Assembly (NCBI GenBank): GCA_016712275.1
Contig: JADJRI010000066.1
Coordinates: forward strand, 1 to 29,096
Direction of reading: 5' to 3'
Length of the DNA: 29,096 nt
DNA from: Planctomycetota bacterium
Lineage (GTDB): Bacteria; Planctomycetota; Phycisphaerae; UBA1845; UTPLA1
Each line of letters opens with the position of its first letter. Position 1 is the first letter of the stretch. The notes under the pieces were generated by a model, which saw nothing but the letters and a program-made list of their open reading frames with translations, did no database searches and was not told the DNA's origin. The position numbers and the translations under genes are program-made. Of the stretch, positions 16,449 through 25,705 are shown one piece after another.

Positions 16449-18883
16449 CGCTTGCCGGAGCCTCTCTCGTGCAACCGCCAAAGCAGGAAGTTGTCGATGA
16501 TTCGAAGCGTCGACTCACGCGTGTACCCGACGCGCCGCCAAATAAACGGGCCGTCGAGAGCGGCCGACAGGTCAAATGGACACGCGGCAATGATGACCCG
16601 TCCGTTGAGCGTGCGAACGAGAATCGGCGGCGGAGTGTTGGGTCGATTGAGGCTGGCGCCATCTTGAGTCGTTGAAAGGTCCAGAATGGATTGACCACCG
16701 GGAAACTGCCCAGTGGCCAAGGGATGGTCCATGGCCAGTACGCTTTTTTCGCCGATCGGGATGGCGTCAATCAACGCCCGAACCGCGGCGTTGCCTTTGG
16801 ATTGACCATCGGCCGACTCAATGAGCAATAAACCGCCGCTCTCGAGGTAATGCGTCAATTCCTCCACCTCGGATTTGTTCAGCCTCTTCGCGCCGCGCGT
16901 CGAAAGATGCACCATGTCCATGATGGAAAGGTGATCCGGTTTCAGCCGCGTGCTGGTTTCATCGGCATCGATCGAAATACCGGTTCGGCGTTCGAGTGCG
17001 TCGCGTTGCCGTTGCCAAACCCCCCGATGGGCGGACCAATCGCCGGCAAAACTCCATCGCTTGATCCGCAGCGAGCCGCGATGCGGCGCGGCCGGCGGCA
17101 ATTCGGGCGTGCGACGAATGACACGCGGCAATTCGGAATAGGGCGGCGCGCAATACACGCGAATATTCGCCATGATTTTGAAAAGATCCGCAAACTGTCG
17201 GCAGTCCTGATGAAACGCGCCGGCAATATCGACCGGGCACAGAATGGCGAGAAGGCGCGGCCCGTCTGAAATGGCCTGAAGCGGAATGTGCTTTTTCCAA
17301 TCCTTGTCGGAGGCCCCAAAGTGACAGGTGTAGAGCGGATGCGACGGGTCCAATTCGCGAAAATGCAGGTCACGGTCCGCAAACATCGATTCGAAAATCG
17401 CGGTCGCGCTGTCTACGAATTTCTTCCCGCGCCGATCGGCATGAAGAAAAACAGTGCCGCCGCGATCGACATAAGCGTGTATCCTGCCGCGAATTTCCTC
17501 AGATAGAATCAGCTCATCATGGCCGGAAATGTAAAGAAAAGGCGCGTCTTCCATGCTTTCGAGTGAGGCATCGGCCGGTATGCGCTGCCAGCGGTGAAGT
17601 CGTTCAAACGTCGCGGATAAATAGCGCGTCAGGGTGTGCAGATCGCGATGGTAGTAATTCCAGTCGTTCGGATCGCTCCCATGCTCCAGCTTTTGAAAGA
17701 GAATCGGCGCGCCGCCGTGGACGAGGAATATCAGCGCGAAGGCATCGGCGATGACTTCGTTGTTCCACGCATGATCGGCCACGTCGCCGGCATGATGGCG
17801 AAACCAATCAACGCCGCCGATTTGGGCCTGTCCGCTGGCGAGACCGAGGCGTTCCAGGCCGAAAAGCTCATATCCGAATGTCTGGCGCACATCAGGCGGA
17901 TTTAATTCGAGATACCTGTTTCCATCGCTGATGGCGCGATAGATTTGATCCATTTTTTTCCGTGCGCGCTTGTTCGGGGATGCGCCTCTGAAGTATTCGT
18001 AGGGGCGGTCGGCCTTTGAATAGTAGCGATCGAGGACGATGTACAGGCTGTTGCATCCGGCAACGGTCATCGATGGCGTGGGCTTTCCGCGATCGCGATA
18101 AGGCCATCCGCCGCCGGGATGCTGTCCCTTGAGCCAGTATTCTGTGATCGATTGCCAGTATCGATTGCTGATTTCTATGCCACCGATCGAGCTGGCCCAT
18201 AAGCCCAAATTGGCAAACTGGGTGTTGGAGTTGTCACCCGAGACAAAGTTCACGCCATAGTCGTAAGCGCCATTGGGACCCATGGCGCGCATGAGCCAGG
18301 CTGCGTCCTGCCCAAGAATTCGAAAATAACGCCGCTTGTTTTCGACGCTCAGTTTCCGATCCAGCATCAAATTCCAAACGCCGGCGCGGAGGCTGCGCAC
18401 ATAGGTGCCGGCCTGCTTGGCATCATCGAATGCCAACGCGTCGATCACGCGTTGCATGCGTTCATTGGACGGATCGACCGACGCGCTAAGCAGGGCGAGT
18501 GCGGCCAGTGCAGTGGGTCCGCCGAATGCGGCTTCGGGCAATTCGGATTCGACGTAGCCAGCGTGTTTCCATGAGGTGATCAGGCGGCGGGGAATGGTGA
18601 GTTTCTTACCTTCAACTGTTCGGAATTGAATCGCGCCGTCAAGGACACGGGTGACGTTGCCGGTGACAGTAGTGACATCACCCCGGAGATTTCGCAAGTG
18701 ATACGTAATGACGTCGTGCGGCGCTGTTTTAGACAGAATGGCCTCAATGCCTCGCTCAATGGCCCGATCGACGCGATCCGCGAGATCCGCCGAAGTTGAT
18801 CGCGAAGGTATGAGACTGATCAATGCCGCGCAAAGGACAATGCAAGATGCGACGCCTCTGTTCCACGCGCGACGCAACCCCAC
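16445..18883 (-). CDS. Exported alpha-barrel (squalene cyclase-like) protein with DUF4159-type region
   Basis: An 812-residue protein with an N-terminal signal segment (SCIVLCAALISLI), so it is likely periplasmic. The start is GTG 18883. Residues about 40-420 contain helical repeats recalling the prenyltransferase/squalene-cyclase alpha-toroid (GGPTALAALALL, GGGWPYRD, NSLYIVLDRYY), but without a DxDD or similar catalytic motif that I can see. Residues about 430-600 resemble DUF4159 (FLYISGHDELILSEE, then GGTVFLHADRRGKKF), a glutamine amidotransferase-like fold. A similar flavodoxin/GATase-like segment follows near 680-800 (YLESGGLLLIESADGQSKG). Such proteins are common and uncharacterised in planctomycetes. 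It overlaps the GT9 gene by 4 bases and forms a unit with it and the GNAT gene. Role unknown; an envelope function is inferred. Confidence 0.72.
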   Translation of the reverse strand: MGLRRAWNRGVASCIVLCAALISLIPSRSTSADLADRVDRAIERGIEAILSKTAPHDVITYHLRNLRGDVTTVTGNVTRVLDGAIQFRTVEGKKLTIPRRLITSWKHAGYVESELPEAAFGGPTALAALALLSASVDPSNERMQRVIDALAFDDAKQAGTYVRSLRAGVWNLMLDRKLSVENKRRYFRILGQDAAWLMRAMGPNGAYDYGVNFVSGDNSNTQFANLGLWASSIGGIEISNRYWQSITEYWLKGQHPGGGWPYRDRGKPTPSMTVAGCNSLYIVLDRYYSKADRPYEYFRGASPNKRARKKMDQIYRAISDGNRYLELNPPDVRQTFGYELFGLERLGLASGQAQIGGVDWFRHHAGDVADHAWNNEVIADAFALIFLVHGGAPILFQKLEHGSDPNDWNYYHRDLHTLTRYLSATFERLHRWQRIPADASLESMEDAPFLYISGHDELILSEEIRGRIHAYVDRGGTVFLHADRRGKKFVDSATAIFESMFADRDLHFRELDPSHPLYTCHFGASDKDWKKHIPLQAISDGPRLLAILCPVDIAGAFHQDCRQFADLFKIMANIRVYCAPPYSELPRVIRRTPELPPAAPHRGSLRIKRWSFAGDWSAHRGVWQRQRDALERRTGISIDADETSTRLKPDHLSIMDMVHLSTRGAKRLNKSEVEELTHYLESGGLLLIESADGQSKGNAAVRALIDAIPIGEKSVLAMDHPLATGQFPGGQSILDLSTTQDGASLNRPNTPPPILVRTLNGRVIIAACPFDLSAALDGPFIWRRVGYTRESTLRIIDNFLLWRLHERGSGKR

Positions 18884-19009
18884 ATCCGGTTAAGCATGTG
18901 TCTCGAAACATGATCGGCATGGGCATCTCTTGCAAATGCGCACTAATCCGCGCGGTAACAGAGAATCATTCGTTCAATCCCAGCAGTTGTTTCGCGACAG
19001 CGGGTGCAT

Positions 19010-20188
19010 TCACGCTGGTGCATCGATCGCGGCGAGTTTGGCAAGGGCATCGATACAGCGCCGAACGTCCGGCAGCGTATTGTATGCGCCGAAACTCAAT
19101 CGGGTTGTGCCGCCGAGTGAGTCAGTGCCAATCGTTCGGTGGGCAAGGGGGGCACAGTGAATACCGGGGCGCGTCAGAATGCCGAATTCAGTTTCGAGCA
19201 GTGCGGCCAGTTCGCCGGGTTCGAGCCCCTCCAGACGCACGCTGAATACTGCGACACGTTCGAGTGGGTCCGTCGGTCCGTAGATTGTGAGCCCTTCAAC
19301 ATTGCGACAACCCTCGATAAAAGCGGCGGCAAGCTCATGGTCATGCTCGCGCCGGCGCGCGACGGTCTCCCGCTCGAGGTATTCGAGTGCGGCATTCAAA
19401 CCGGCGAGACCGATCGCATTGTGGCTGCCGGATTCGAATTTGTCGGGCATGAAGTCGGGTTGAATGGGCAATTCGCTGACCGAACCGGTGCCCCCTCGAT
19501 TAGTGGTTTCATGACGTGCTCAAGTCCGGTCCGCATGTACAACGCGCTGTGCCGAGCGGACCCATCAGCCCTTTGTGACCGGGCATGGCCAGAAGATCGA
19601 TCTGCATCGCGCGGACGTCGATCGGAACGTGCCCCAGAGATTGCGCGGCATCGACTAAAATCGGAATATTGCGCCGGCGCGTCTCGGCGGCGATCGTCGC
19701 AACAGGCTGTAAGGAACCCGTGACGTTGCTGGCATGGACCAAACAGACCAGTTTTGTCTTCGGCCCGATGGCTGCAATGATATCCTGCGACCTTACCAGT
19801 CCGGAACCCGAGTCTTCGGCTGAAACGATATCAAGAGTTATTTTACCCTCTGCAGCAAGGGCATTGAGCGGCCGGAGTACCGAGTTGTGCTCCATGACTG
19901 TCGTAACAACATGATCGCCCGGGCGCAGCAACCCTTTGATGGCTTGGTTGAGGGCGCCCGAACAGTTATGCGTGAAAATGACCTGGTTTGGGTTCTCGGC
20001 ATTTATCAGTTTGGCCAGTCGACGACGACAGGTGGCCAGCAATTCGCCGGTCTCGATGGCCTCCCGATATGCGCTCCCCGTCCGGCGGAAGCACCGAGCT
20101 CTGCGGCATATTGTCGCATGGCTTCCCATACGGCGGGCGGCTTGGGAAAACTGGTCGCGGCGTTGTCGGCATACAGCCGGTCGGTCAT
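19010..20188 (-). CDS. Cysteine desulfurase-like class V aminotransferase (frameshifted as sequenced)
   Basis: PLP enzyme, about 393 residues after restoring three single bases. The N-terminus reads YADNAATSFPKP, the core has THNCSGALN, MEHNSVLRP, LVDAAQSLGH and the PLP lysine motif MPGHKGLMGPLG, and the C-terminus has RPGIHCAPLAH, whose Cys would carry the persulfide. This set matches the TIGR01977-type cysteine desulfurase family rather than classical IscS. The frame breaks at CCCC 20076-20079, near 19543-19547, and at CCCCC 19491-19495; each is repaired by one base. The repairs give AGRGSAYREAIETGEL and EGGTGSVSELPIQPDFMPD. The start is taken at ATG 20188, though 20206 is possible. No suf or isc genes are adjacent, so its sulfur acceptor is unknown. 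Confidence 0.85.
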
Positions 20189-20316
20189 TGCTTGCTCCGA
20201 AAAATCCATTCGTTGTCCAAGGCGGGCGCTTTGGGATATTCTAATCCGATTCATTCGAAATCGCATGGGATCGGGCACAAGGCACGGGATCAGTCCATTT
20301 TCAAAAGGACGAGAAC

Positions 20317-20859
20317 ATGGCAAAGAGAAGCAGCGTTATCGACCCGGCCGACGGCAAAAAGCGATGCGGTTGGGCGGCCACCGACCCCATTTTGGCGGCC
20401 TATCACGACAAAGAATGGGGCAAGGCGATTCCGACCGATGCCGGGCACCTACAACGAATCGCATCTGAGATTTTTCAATGCGGGCTGTCTTGGAAGATCG
20501 TGCTGGTGAAAATGCCGGCCATGAAGCTGCATTTTCATGATTTTGAAATCGAAAAAGTGGCACGCATGACGGCAAAGAATGTCACAAAACTCTGTGAAAA
20601 TCCCGCCATGATACGCAATGCCCGAAAGATTGAGGCAACAATTCACAACGCCAAAGTGATGCGTGATTTGGCCGCCGAAAACGGCAGCTACGTGAAGTGG
20701 CTCAAGTCGCTTCCGGCAAAGTCTCCTGACGAGGTGGCGGCACTTTACAAATTGTTCAAGAAGACGTTCAAATTCATGGGGCCGGAGACGACCAAATGCT
20801 ATTTCATGGGGTGCGGAAAGATTCCGCCCGATCACGAACCGAAGTGCTGGATGGCCTGA
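20317..20859 (+). CDS. tag: DNA-3-methyladenine glycosylase I (Tag family)
   Basis: Base-excision repair enzyme that removes 3-methyladenine from alkylated DNA; 180 residues, near the usual size. It begins with CGWAATDP and YHDKEWG. The zinc ligands appear as Cys17 and His30 at the N-terminus and His173 and Cys177 at the C-terminus, with the same spacing as in E. coli Tag (C4, H17, H175, C179). Glu51 lies 8 residues before the Trp of GLSW, matching the Glu38-Trp46 pair of the base pocket. ATG 20317 follows an AAGGA site by about 8 bases. It diverges from the cysteine desulfurase gene with a 128-base gap. I see no Ada-type operator. Confidence 0.9.
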   Translation: MAKRSSVIDPADGKKRCGWAATDPILAAYHDKEWGKAIPTDAGHLQRIASEIFQCGLSWKIVLVKMPAMKLHFHDFEIEKVARMTAKNVTKLCENPAMIRNARKIEATIHNAKVMRDLAAENGSYVKWLKSLPAKSPDEVAALYKLFKKTFKFMGPETTKCYFMGCGKIPPDHEPKCWMA

Positions 20860-21171
20860 CCCAGCCGATTTCTTCGGACTAAGGCAAATTCTGCCTGAAT
20901 TACTCACGAAATAGGCTTGCACGGTCCGATGAAAAGTCAGATACTTGCGGCGAGTCGCCCGGCAAACGGGCAGGTCGGCCGTGAGGGGGCTGAATTAATC
21001 ACTTTCTTGCCCCTGATTACAACACTCGTCGAACCAGAAAAACACGAAGGAACGTGGAACACAAACAAGACCAGGATGGTCGTACAGGGGGATGCGGGCG
21101 GATTCCGCGCCGCTAGCACCCGCATTCAAAACACACCCATGCAAAGAACAGTACAACGGAGAGCACATTTC
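20860..21171. other. 312-base intergenic stretch with a small GC hairpin
   Basis: No supported gene. It contains a perfect 5-bp hairpin GCCCG/CGGGC with loop GCAAA (20957-20971) and the arms GGGGC (about 20986) and GCCCC (about 21008), which could close a larger fold. I could not match it to a riboswitch class by eye. An open frame in phase with the downstream small protein begins at 20917 but lacks a ribosome site and looks non-coding. Confidence 0.4.
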
Positions 21172-21360
21172 ATGGAAGAGAAATCTCGACACGAGATCGT
21201 CTTGCGTGCCAAGATCAGCTATGGCGAGCAGCGCACGAACATGTCACTGAGGGGCTGGGTCGATCGCGAACTTTGCGAGATCGGCATGCAGCCGATCAAC
21301 GACACGGAATGCCAGCAATACAATTTGAATGATCGGCCGCGAATTTTTCAGGATGTCTGA
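21172..21360 (+). CDS. Small conserved-looking hypothetical protein (62 residues)
   Basis: A 62-residue soluble, charged protein that I do not recognise. The frame is open further upstream, but ATG 21172 is chosen because a GGAG site lies about 9 bases before it and the upstream part is compositionally unlike protein (many Thr, Arg and Asn, no hydrophobic core). The sequence starts MEEKSRHEIVLRAKISYGEQ and has two cysteines 14 residues apart (ELCEIG and TECQQY), with a short acidic tail. It has no signal peptide or membrane segment. Its 3' end converges with the lipoprotein gene 95 bases away. Whether it is translated is uncertain. Confidence 0.5.
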   Translation: MEEKSRHEIVLRAKISYGEQRTNMSLRGWVDRELCEIGMQPINDTECQQYNLNDRPRIFQDV

Positions 21361-21455
21361 GCCAGCCTGATTGACGGCGCTTTCGGTCCCGTGCGATTCA
21401 TCGCAAGTGGAAGCGGTGCCGCCTTCCCTTCCCCGAATAAGACTGGCCTTCGGAT

Positions 21456-22301
21456 TCACTTTCGCATTCCGATTTGCTCCCGCGATATCACCATTTCGTC
21501 GAAGTAGAGCGTGTGATCGCGTGCTGCGGTCACTTTGCCGCCGTAATAGGCGTCCAGCCACACTTTCTCAATTTTCAATTCGGGAGTATCCCTGAAACGC
21601 AGGTCCGTGCGTTCGAAGACCTGGCTATCATCGACCCACGCGCGAAGGGTGCCGTCGTTTTGCCCCGGTGTGTTCATGCGGACGAACTGTTCGATACAAT
21701 ACCAGCGGTTTCGTTCCAGCCCGCCGCCATCGACGTCCCAGTACCAACTGTCGCCATATAGGCCAGGCATATCCGCGTGATAGACATAGCTTCCGATCGG
21801 AATGCGCCCGTCCGTGTTCAAGGGACCAAAAAGGCCGCGCGCGGACCAGCCGTTGCGGCCATCGGATGGGATGCCGCCAAACCCGGCGCGTAAATAGGTG
21901 CCTCCAAATCCCGGTAGTTTGCCGGTATCAGCGGGATCAAAGTCCGAAGCGAGACGCAGGTAATAGCGAAAATAAATTTCCTCCGGCTCTTCGCCATGAT
22001 GCCAGCCGAAGTAATAGGCCAAATGGTAGATGCCGTAGTGCCCGCCTTTTCGAAGCGTCACATTCAGAGCGCGGCCGGCAGGTGCGGAAGAATCGGGCGA
22101 TACGTTGAGAGTCGTCGGTCGCGCGTTGAGCGGAACGGCGAACGGTGCAAAGTCCGCACACCAATCATCGCTTTCAAATCCAGTTTCGAAAACGTATTCG
22201 GGGCGTGCGGCCCCAACAGGCACGTTGGGGCCGCTCGGAATCGGCAACGGCGCGTTACAACCGGCTAGAAAAACAATTGCCCAAAAGGCAACGCATTTCA
22301 T
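21456..22301 (-). CDS. Lipoprotein with polysaccharide-lyase-like jelly-roll domain
   Basis: A 281-residue lipoprotein. MKCVAFWAIVFLAGC is a short type II signal with lipobox LAGC. The rest looks like a concanavalin-type beta jelly roll as in PL14/PL20 polysaccharide lyases and related proteins: YFRYYLRLASDF, KLPGFGG, GWSARGLF, a GDSWYWDV strand, RWYCIEQFVRMNTPGQNDG, and a closing YFDEMVIS strand. The order of the GFGG and NTPGxxDG motifs fits these folds, but I cannot confirm catalytic residues. The ATG overlaps the TAA of the tricorn gene by one base (TAATG), so translation should be coupled. It may bind or cut an acidic polysaccharide at the cell surface; the substrate is inferred only. 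Confidence 0.7.
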   Translation of the reverse strand: MKCVAFWAIVFLAGCNAPLPIPSGPNVPVGAARPEYVFETGFESDDWCADFAPFAVPLNARPTTLNVSPDSSAPAGRALNVTLRKGGHYGIYHLAYYFGWHHGEEPEEIYFRYYLRLASDFDPADTGKLPGFGGTYLRAGFGGIPSDGRNGWSARGLFGPLNTDGRIPIGSYVYHADMPGLYGDSWYWDVDGGGLERNRWYCIEQFVRMNTPGQNDGTLRAWVDDSQVFERTDLRFRDTPELKIEKVWLDAYYGGKVTAARDHTLYFDEMVISREQIGMRK

Positions 22302-25300
22302 TATCGATCCGCTTCCGACAGACCCATACCTCGTCGGTCAGGCGGAGTTGGTCGATGGGGCGGCTTGTACGGGTTGGTCTTCATTTCCTCATTCATGAGG
22401 GCGATGGCCGCATCGAGCTGCGGGTCTTTGCCGCCGATCATTTTAGCCGGGTCGTCAATCACTTCGATGTCGGGATCGACGCCGTGACCCTCGACCCCCC
22501 ATGTGCCGTTGTTCTCGTAAAATCCAAATGTGGGCACATTTGTGTTGCCCCCGTCAATAAACTCCGGGTTGCCGCTGATGCCGACGAGCCCGCCCCAAGT
22601 TCGCGTGCCAATCAGCTTGCCCAGCTTGTTGAACCTGAACAACCACGGGAACATATCTCCGCCGCTGCCGGCCAATCCGTTGATGAGCATGCACAGATTG
22701 CCCTGCTGCGAAGCGGGGGGCCACATCCAGTCATTTCCATCGCGTCGCGACCAGTAATTCGTGACAGGTCGATTGAGCAACTCGATAAAGCGCGTGGGGA
22801 TTTGACCGCCGCCATTCCAGCGTTCGTCGATGATGAGAGCAAGTTTGTCTTTTTGTCCCTGCCACTGGCGAAATAGGTCGTTCTGGCCATCGACGCCGGT
22901 ATTGGGAACGTAGATATAGCCGACTCTGTCGTCGGTTTGTTTGGCGACATAGGCTCGGTTTCGTTCGATCCACGCACGATATCGCTGGGGCACTTCGCTC
23001 GTCAGCGTGGTGACAATGACATCACGCGACTTGTCGTCCATTTTCGGATTTTCACCGACGGTGAGCGTAACCGTTGCGCCGGCCAGTCCCTGAAAGGCCG
23101 CCCACGGATCCTTGCTGGTGTCGAGTGCAATTCCGTTGACCGCCAACAGGTATTCGCCTTCCTTTACCACGTTGCCCGGCGAGCGAAGCGGGTTTCGAGC
23201 GTCCGTATCCCAGATGCCGCCTTCGAATATCCTGCTGATGCGATAAGCGCCGTTTTCCAGCGAATAGTCGCAGGCCAGCATGCCGACGGGAACCGACGGT
23301 TCTTTCTCCGCGTCGCCCATTCCGCGGACATAGGCGTGGCCGACATTGAGTTCCGAGATCATCTCGCCTATGACATAGGTCACGTCTTCGCGCGAGGTGC
23401 AGTCTTCGAGCATGGCCGCATATTGATTCTTGATGGCGGGCCAATCGACATCGTGCATATTCGGAACGTAAAAGAAATCCCGGTGGAGACGCCAGGCCTC
23501 ATCAAAGATTTGTTTCCATTCAGAGCGCGGGTCGATGTCGATGCCCATGCCGGCCGTGGGCACGGCCTTTTCGAGCTTTTGATCCGCAGCCGCATCAACG
23601 ATGAAGAAACTCTTGCCCTCCTTGCGGACGAGCAGTTTCTTGCCGTCGGACGAAAGAACAAAGTTCCCCGTGTCCGCGACCACGGTCTTTTCCTCTTTTT
23701 TCTCGGCCTTCTCGTCCTTGAGATCGAGAATTCGGATGGAGGCCTTGTCCTCACTGCCGCGGCCGGGTGCGCGCGTGTAGATAAGCTGGCCCTTGTCGTT
23801 GACGCAGAGGTTGCCGTAATTGCCGCGTTTCACCGGTAATTCGATAGCACGGGCCTCGAAATTCTCAAGATCGATGAGCAGCGGCTTGGGTTCCTCTTTC
23901 TTATCGCTGTCCTTCTTGTCGCCATCCTTCTTTTCGCCGTCGTCTTTCCTGTCGGCGATCTTCGGTTTGTCGTTCGACTTTTTTGATTCGTCTTTTTTCT
24001 CGTCCCCGTCCTTTGTGTCTTTGTCCTTTTCTTTGTCTTCGCCCCATTTCTCCTCATCGCTCTTGGGTGCGAGCGGAGACTTCACATCCTTGCGAAGCGG
24101 CACACAATACAGCTTATTCGTTTCGGCATAGACCCACGTGGTGCCAAGGTCTTCGTATACAGGCGACGAAAAATCGCGGTTACTTGAGAAGTAAAGATAG
24201 TCGCCATCGCGGTCGAAGCAGGGCGAATTGTCGTTAAACATGCCGCTGGTGACCTGGTGTTTCTCTTTGTCCTCCAAGTTGTAGATCCAGATCGCGGAAT
24301 TGCGATTGTCGCCGCCCTTGGCATAGGTCAGCCATCGTGAGTCATGCGACCAGACCGGCCGAATCTGATCGCTCCAGGGCTCTTTATCGACGAGCGTCGA
24401 TTTTCCGCTTTCAACAGTAACGAGATAAAGCGCACCGGTCTTGTCGGTCATGGCGATGTGCTTGGAATCCGGCGACCAGCCGGCAAGATAGCGAAAACAA
24501 ACGCCGTCTTCGGTCAGTCGTTTCGCCTCCTTCTTGCCATCAGACTGCACGAGATAAAGCTCGTATTCGCCGCTGGCATCCGACAGATAGACGATCCACT
24601 GCCCATCCGGGCTCCACCACGCATCACGATCGAATGCGCCGTTGGTCTGCGTGAGCCGCCTGGGCGAGCCTTCTTTGGAGGGTGCCGTCCATATGTCACC
24701 CCGCGCGCTGAACAGCGCGCGTTGGCCCGTCGGCGAAACATCCCACGATGAAATCAGGTCGCTCGAATCCACCTGCCGGTGGCGAAAGCGGGGCCGGTCG
24801 CCGGGGATGGTGACGTTGACCGCTGTCGACTGACCAGTGGAAAGATCGAGCAGTAAGAGGTTTGAGCCGCATTGATAGACGATTTCGCCCTTGCCATCCG
24901 GGCCGGGACCGATCGAGGGCCACTTCACATCGTAATCGGCATGGTCGGTAATCTGTTTGCGGTTGCCGGTCGCCGTTTCGTATGACCAGATATTCAATCG
25001 ATGGTTCTTGCCGGCATCGGTCAGGTAGTAAACCGTCGAGCCGTGCCACATTGGCAGCGAGTCCATGCCTTCCCAATCGGTGATCTGCTTCGATGTGTGG
25101 GTTTTGAGATTGAAAAGCCAGATGTCCGTTTGCATGCCGCCGCGATAACGCTTCCATGTGCGAAAGTCGATGGCATGCGGTGTGTAGGCTAGCCACTCGC
25201 CGTCCGGACTCATGGCGGCGTTGGCTCCATATGGAACGGGCAGTTGGGTGGGTAGAACGCCGGTCGTCGGCACCGTAAATAGCTGCTGCTGCCGCGGAAG

Positions 25301-25705
25301 GCCGGCAAACCCGTTGGTCATGTAGATTAGCTTGCCGTCCGGCGACCAATCGCACAATTGCTCAGCGGCTGGGTGATAGGTCACCCGCTGCGAAATGCCG
25401 CCTTCGACCGGAAGGGTGTATAGGTCCCGGTTGCCTTCATAGTTTCCCGCAAAGGCAATCTGCTTGCCGTCGTTGCTGAATTTTGGCAGCAGTTCAGCGC
25501 CGGGCGGAGAAGCAAGCGGCGTCGCGACGCCACCGGTTCGCGGCACCAGCCAAAGGTCATTGGCATAAACAAAAACGATGTGCGTTTCGCTGACATCCGG
25601 ATAGCGCAGCATCCCGCCGTGCGGTCGATGCGTATCAGCCGAATCGGCCATGAGTGAGGAGGTGGAACCAAGAACGAAGAAAGCTGAAATGAAAAGACGA
25701 TTCAC
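22301..25705 (-). CDS. Tricorn-type protease, exported
   Basis: A 1134-residue tricorn protease homologue that would degrade peptides. GTG 25705 is a secure start because GGAGGA lies 6 bases upstream. A signal peptide (FISAFFVLGSTSSLMA) sends it out of the cytoplasm. Residues about 30-530 are PD40/WD40-like propeller repeats (FSNDGKQIAFAG, WSPDGKLIYMTN, WSPDGQWIVYLSD). A Lys/Asp/Glu-rich insert of about 80 residues (about 545-620) precedes the C-terminal half with a helical C1 domain, a PDZ domain and an S41-type core. The nucleophile is Ser1014 in AGSGGD and a catalytic His is His790 in NVGHAY. EGHGVDPDIEV near the end carries the family's Glu. The residue before His790 is Gly, where the archaeal enzyme has Ser. 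It is followed by the coupled lyase-like lipoprotein. Confidence 0.9.
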   Translation of the reverse strand: MNRLFISAFFVLGSTSSLMADSADTHRPHGGMLRYPDVSETHIVFVYANDLWLVPRTGGVATPLASPPGAELLPKFSNDGKQIAFAGNYEGNRDLYTLPVEGGISQRVTYHPAAEQLCDWSPDGKLIYMTNGFAGLPRQQQLFTVPTTGVLPTQLPVPYGANAAMSPDGEWLAYTPHAIDFRTWKRYRGGMQTDIWLFNLKTHTSKQITDWEGMDSLPMWHGSTVYYLTDAGKNHRLNIWSYETATGNRKQITDHADYDVKWPSIGPGPDGKGEIVYQCGSNLLLLDLSTGQSTAVNVTIPGDRPRFRHRQVDSSDLISSWDVSPTGQRALFSARGDIWTAPSKEGSPRRLTQTNGAFDRDAWWSPDGQWIVYLSDASGEYELYLVQSDGKKEAKRLTEDGVCFRYLAGWSPDSKHIAMTDKTGALYLVTVESGKSTLVDKEPWSDQIRPVWSHDSRWLTYAKGGDNRNSAIWIYNLEDKEKHQVTSGMFNDNSPCFDRDGDYLYFSSNRDFSSPVYEDLGTTWVYAETNKLYCVPLRKDVKSPLAPKSDEEKWGEDKEKDKDTKDGDEKKDESKKSNDKPKIADRKDDGEKKDGDKKDSDKKEEPKPLLIDLENFEARAIELPVKRGNYGNLCVNDKGQLIYTRAPGRGSEDKASIRILDLKDEKAEKKEEKTVVADTGNFVLSSDGKKLLVRKEGKSFFIVDAAADQKLEKAVPTAGMGIDIDPRSEWKQIFDEAWRLHRDFFYVPNMHDVDWPAIKNQYAAMLEDCTSREDVTYVIGEMISELNVGHAYVRGMGDAEKEPSVPVGMLACDYSLENGAYRISRIFEGGIWDTDARNPLRSPGNVVKEGEYLLAVNGIALDTSKDPWAAFQGLAGATVTLTVGENPKMDDKSRDVIVTTLTSEVPQRYRAWIERNRAYVAKQTDDRVGYIYVPNTGVDGQNDLFRQWQGQKDKLALIIDERWNGGGQIPTRFIELLNRPVTNYWSRRDGNDWMWPPASQQGNLCMLINGLAGSGGDMFPWLFRFNKLGKLIGTRTWGGLVGISGNPEFIDGGNTNVPTFGFYENNGTWGVEGHGVDPDIEVIDDPAKMIGGKDPQLDAAIALMNEEMKTNPYKPPHRPTPPDRRGMGLSEADR

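Noticed and set aside
20957..20971. Cyclic di-GMP or cobalamin riboswitch
   Set aside because: The hairpin lacks the conserved core sequences of either class.
20917..21171. N-terminal extension of the small protein to 147 residues
   Set aside because: No ribosome site at 20917 and an odd amino-acid composition; ATG 21172 has a better site.
22937..23839. 300-codon plus-strand frame opposite the tricorn gene
   Set aside because: It mirrors the tricorn reading frame, whose motifs and start signals are strong, and encodes nothing recognisable.
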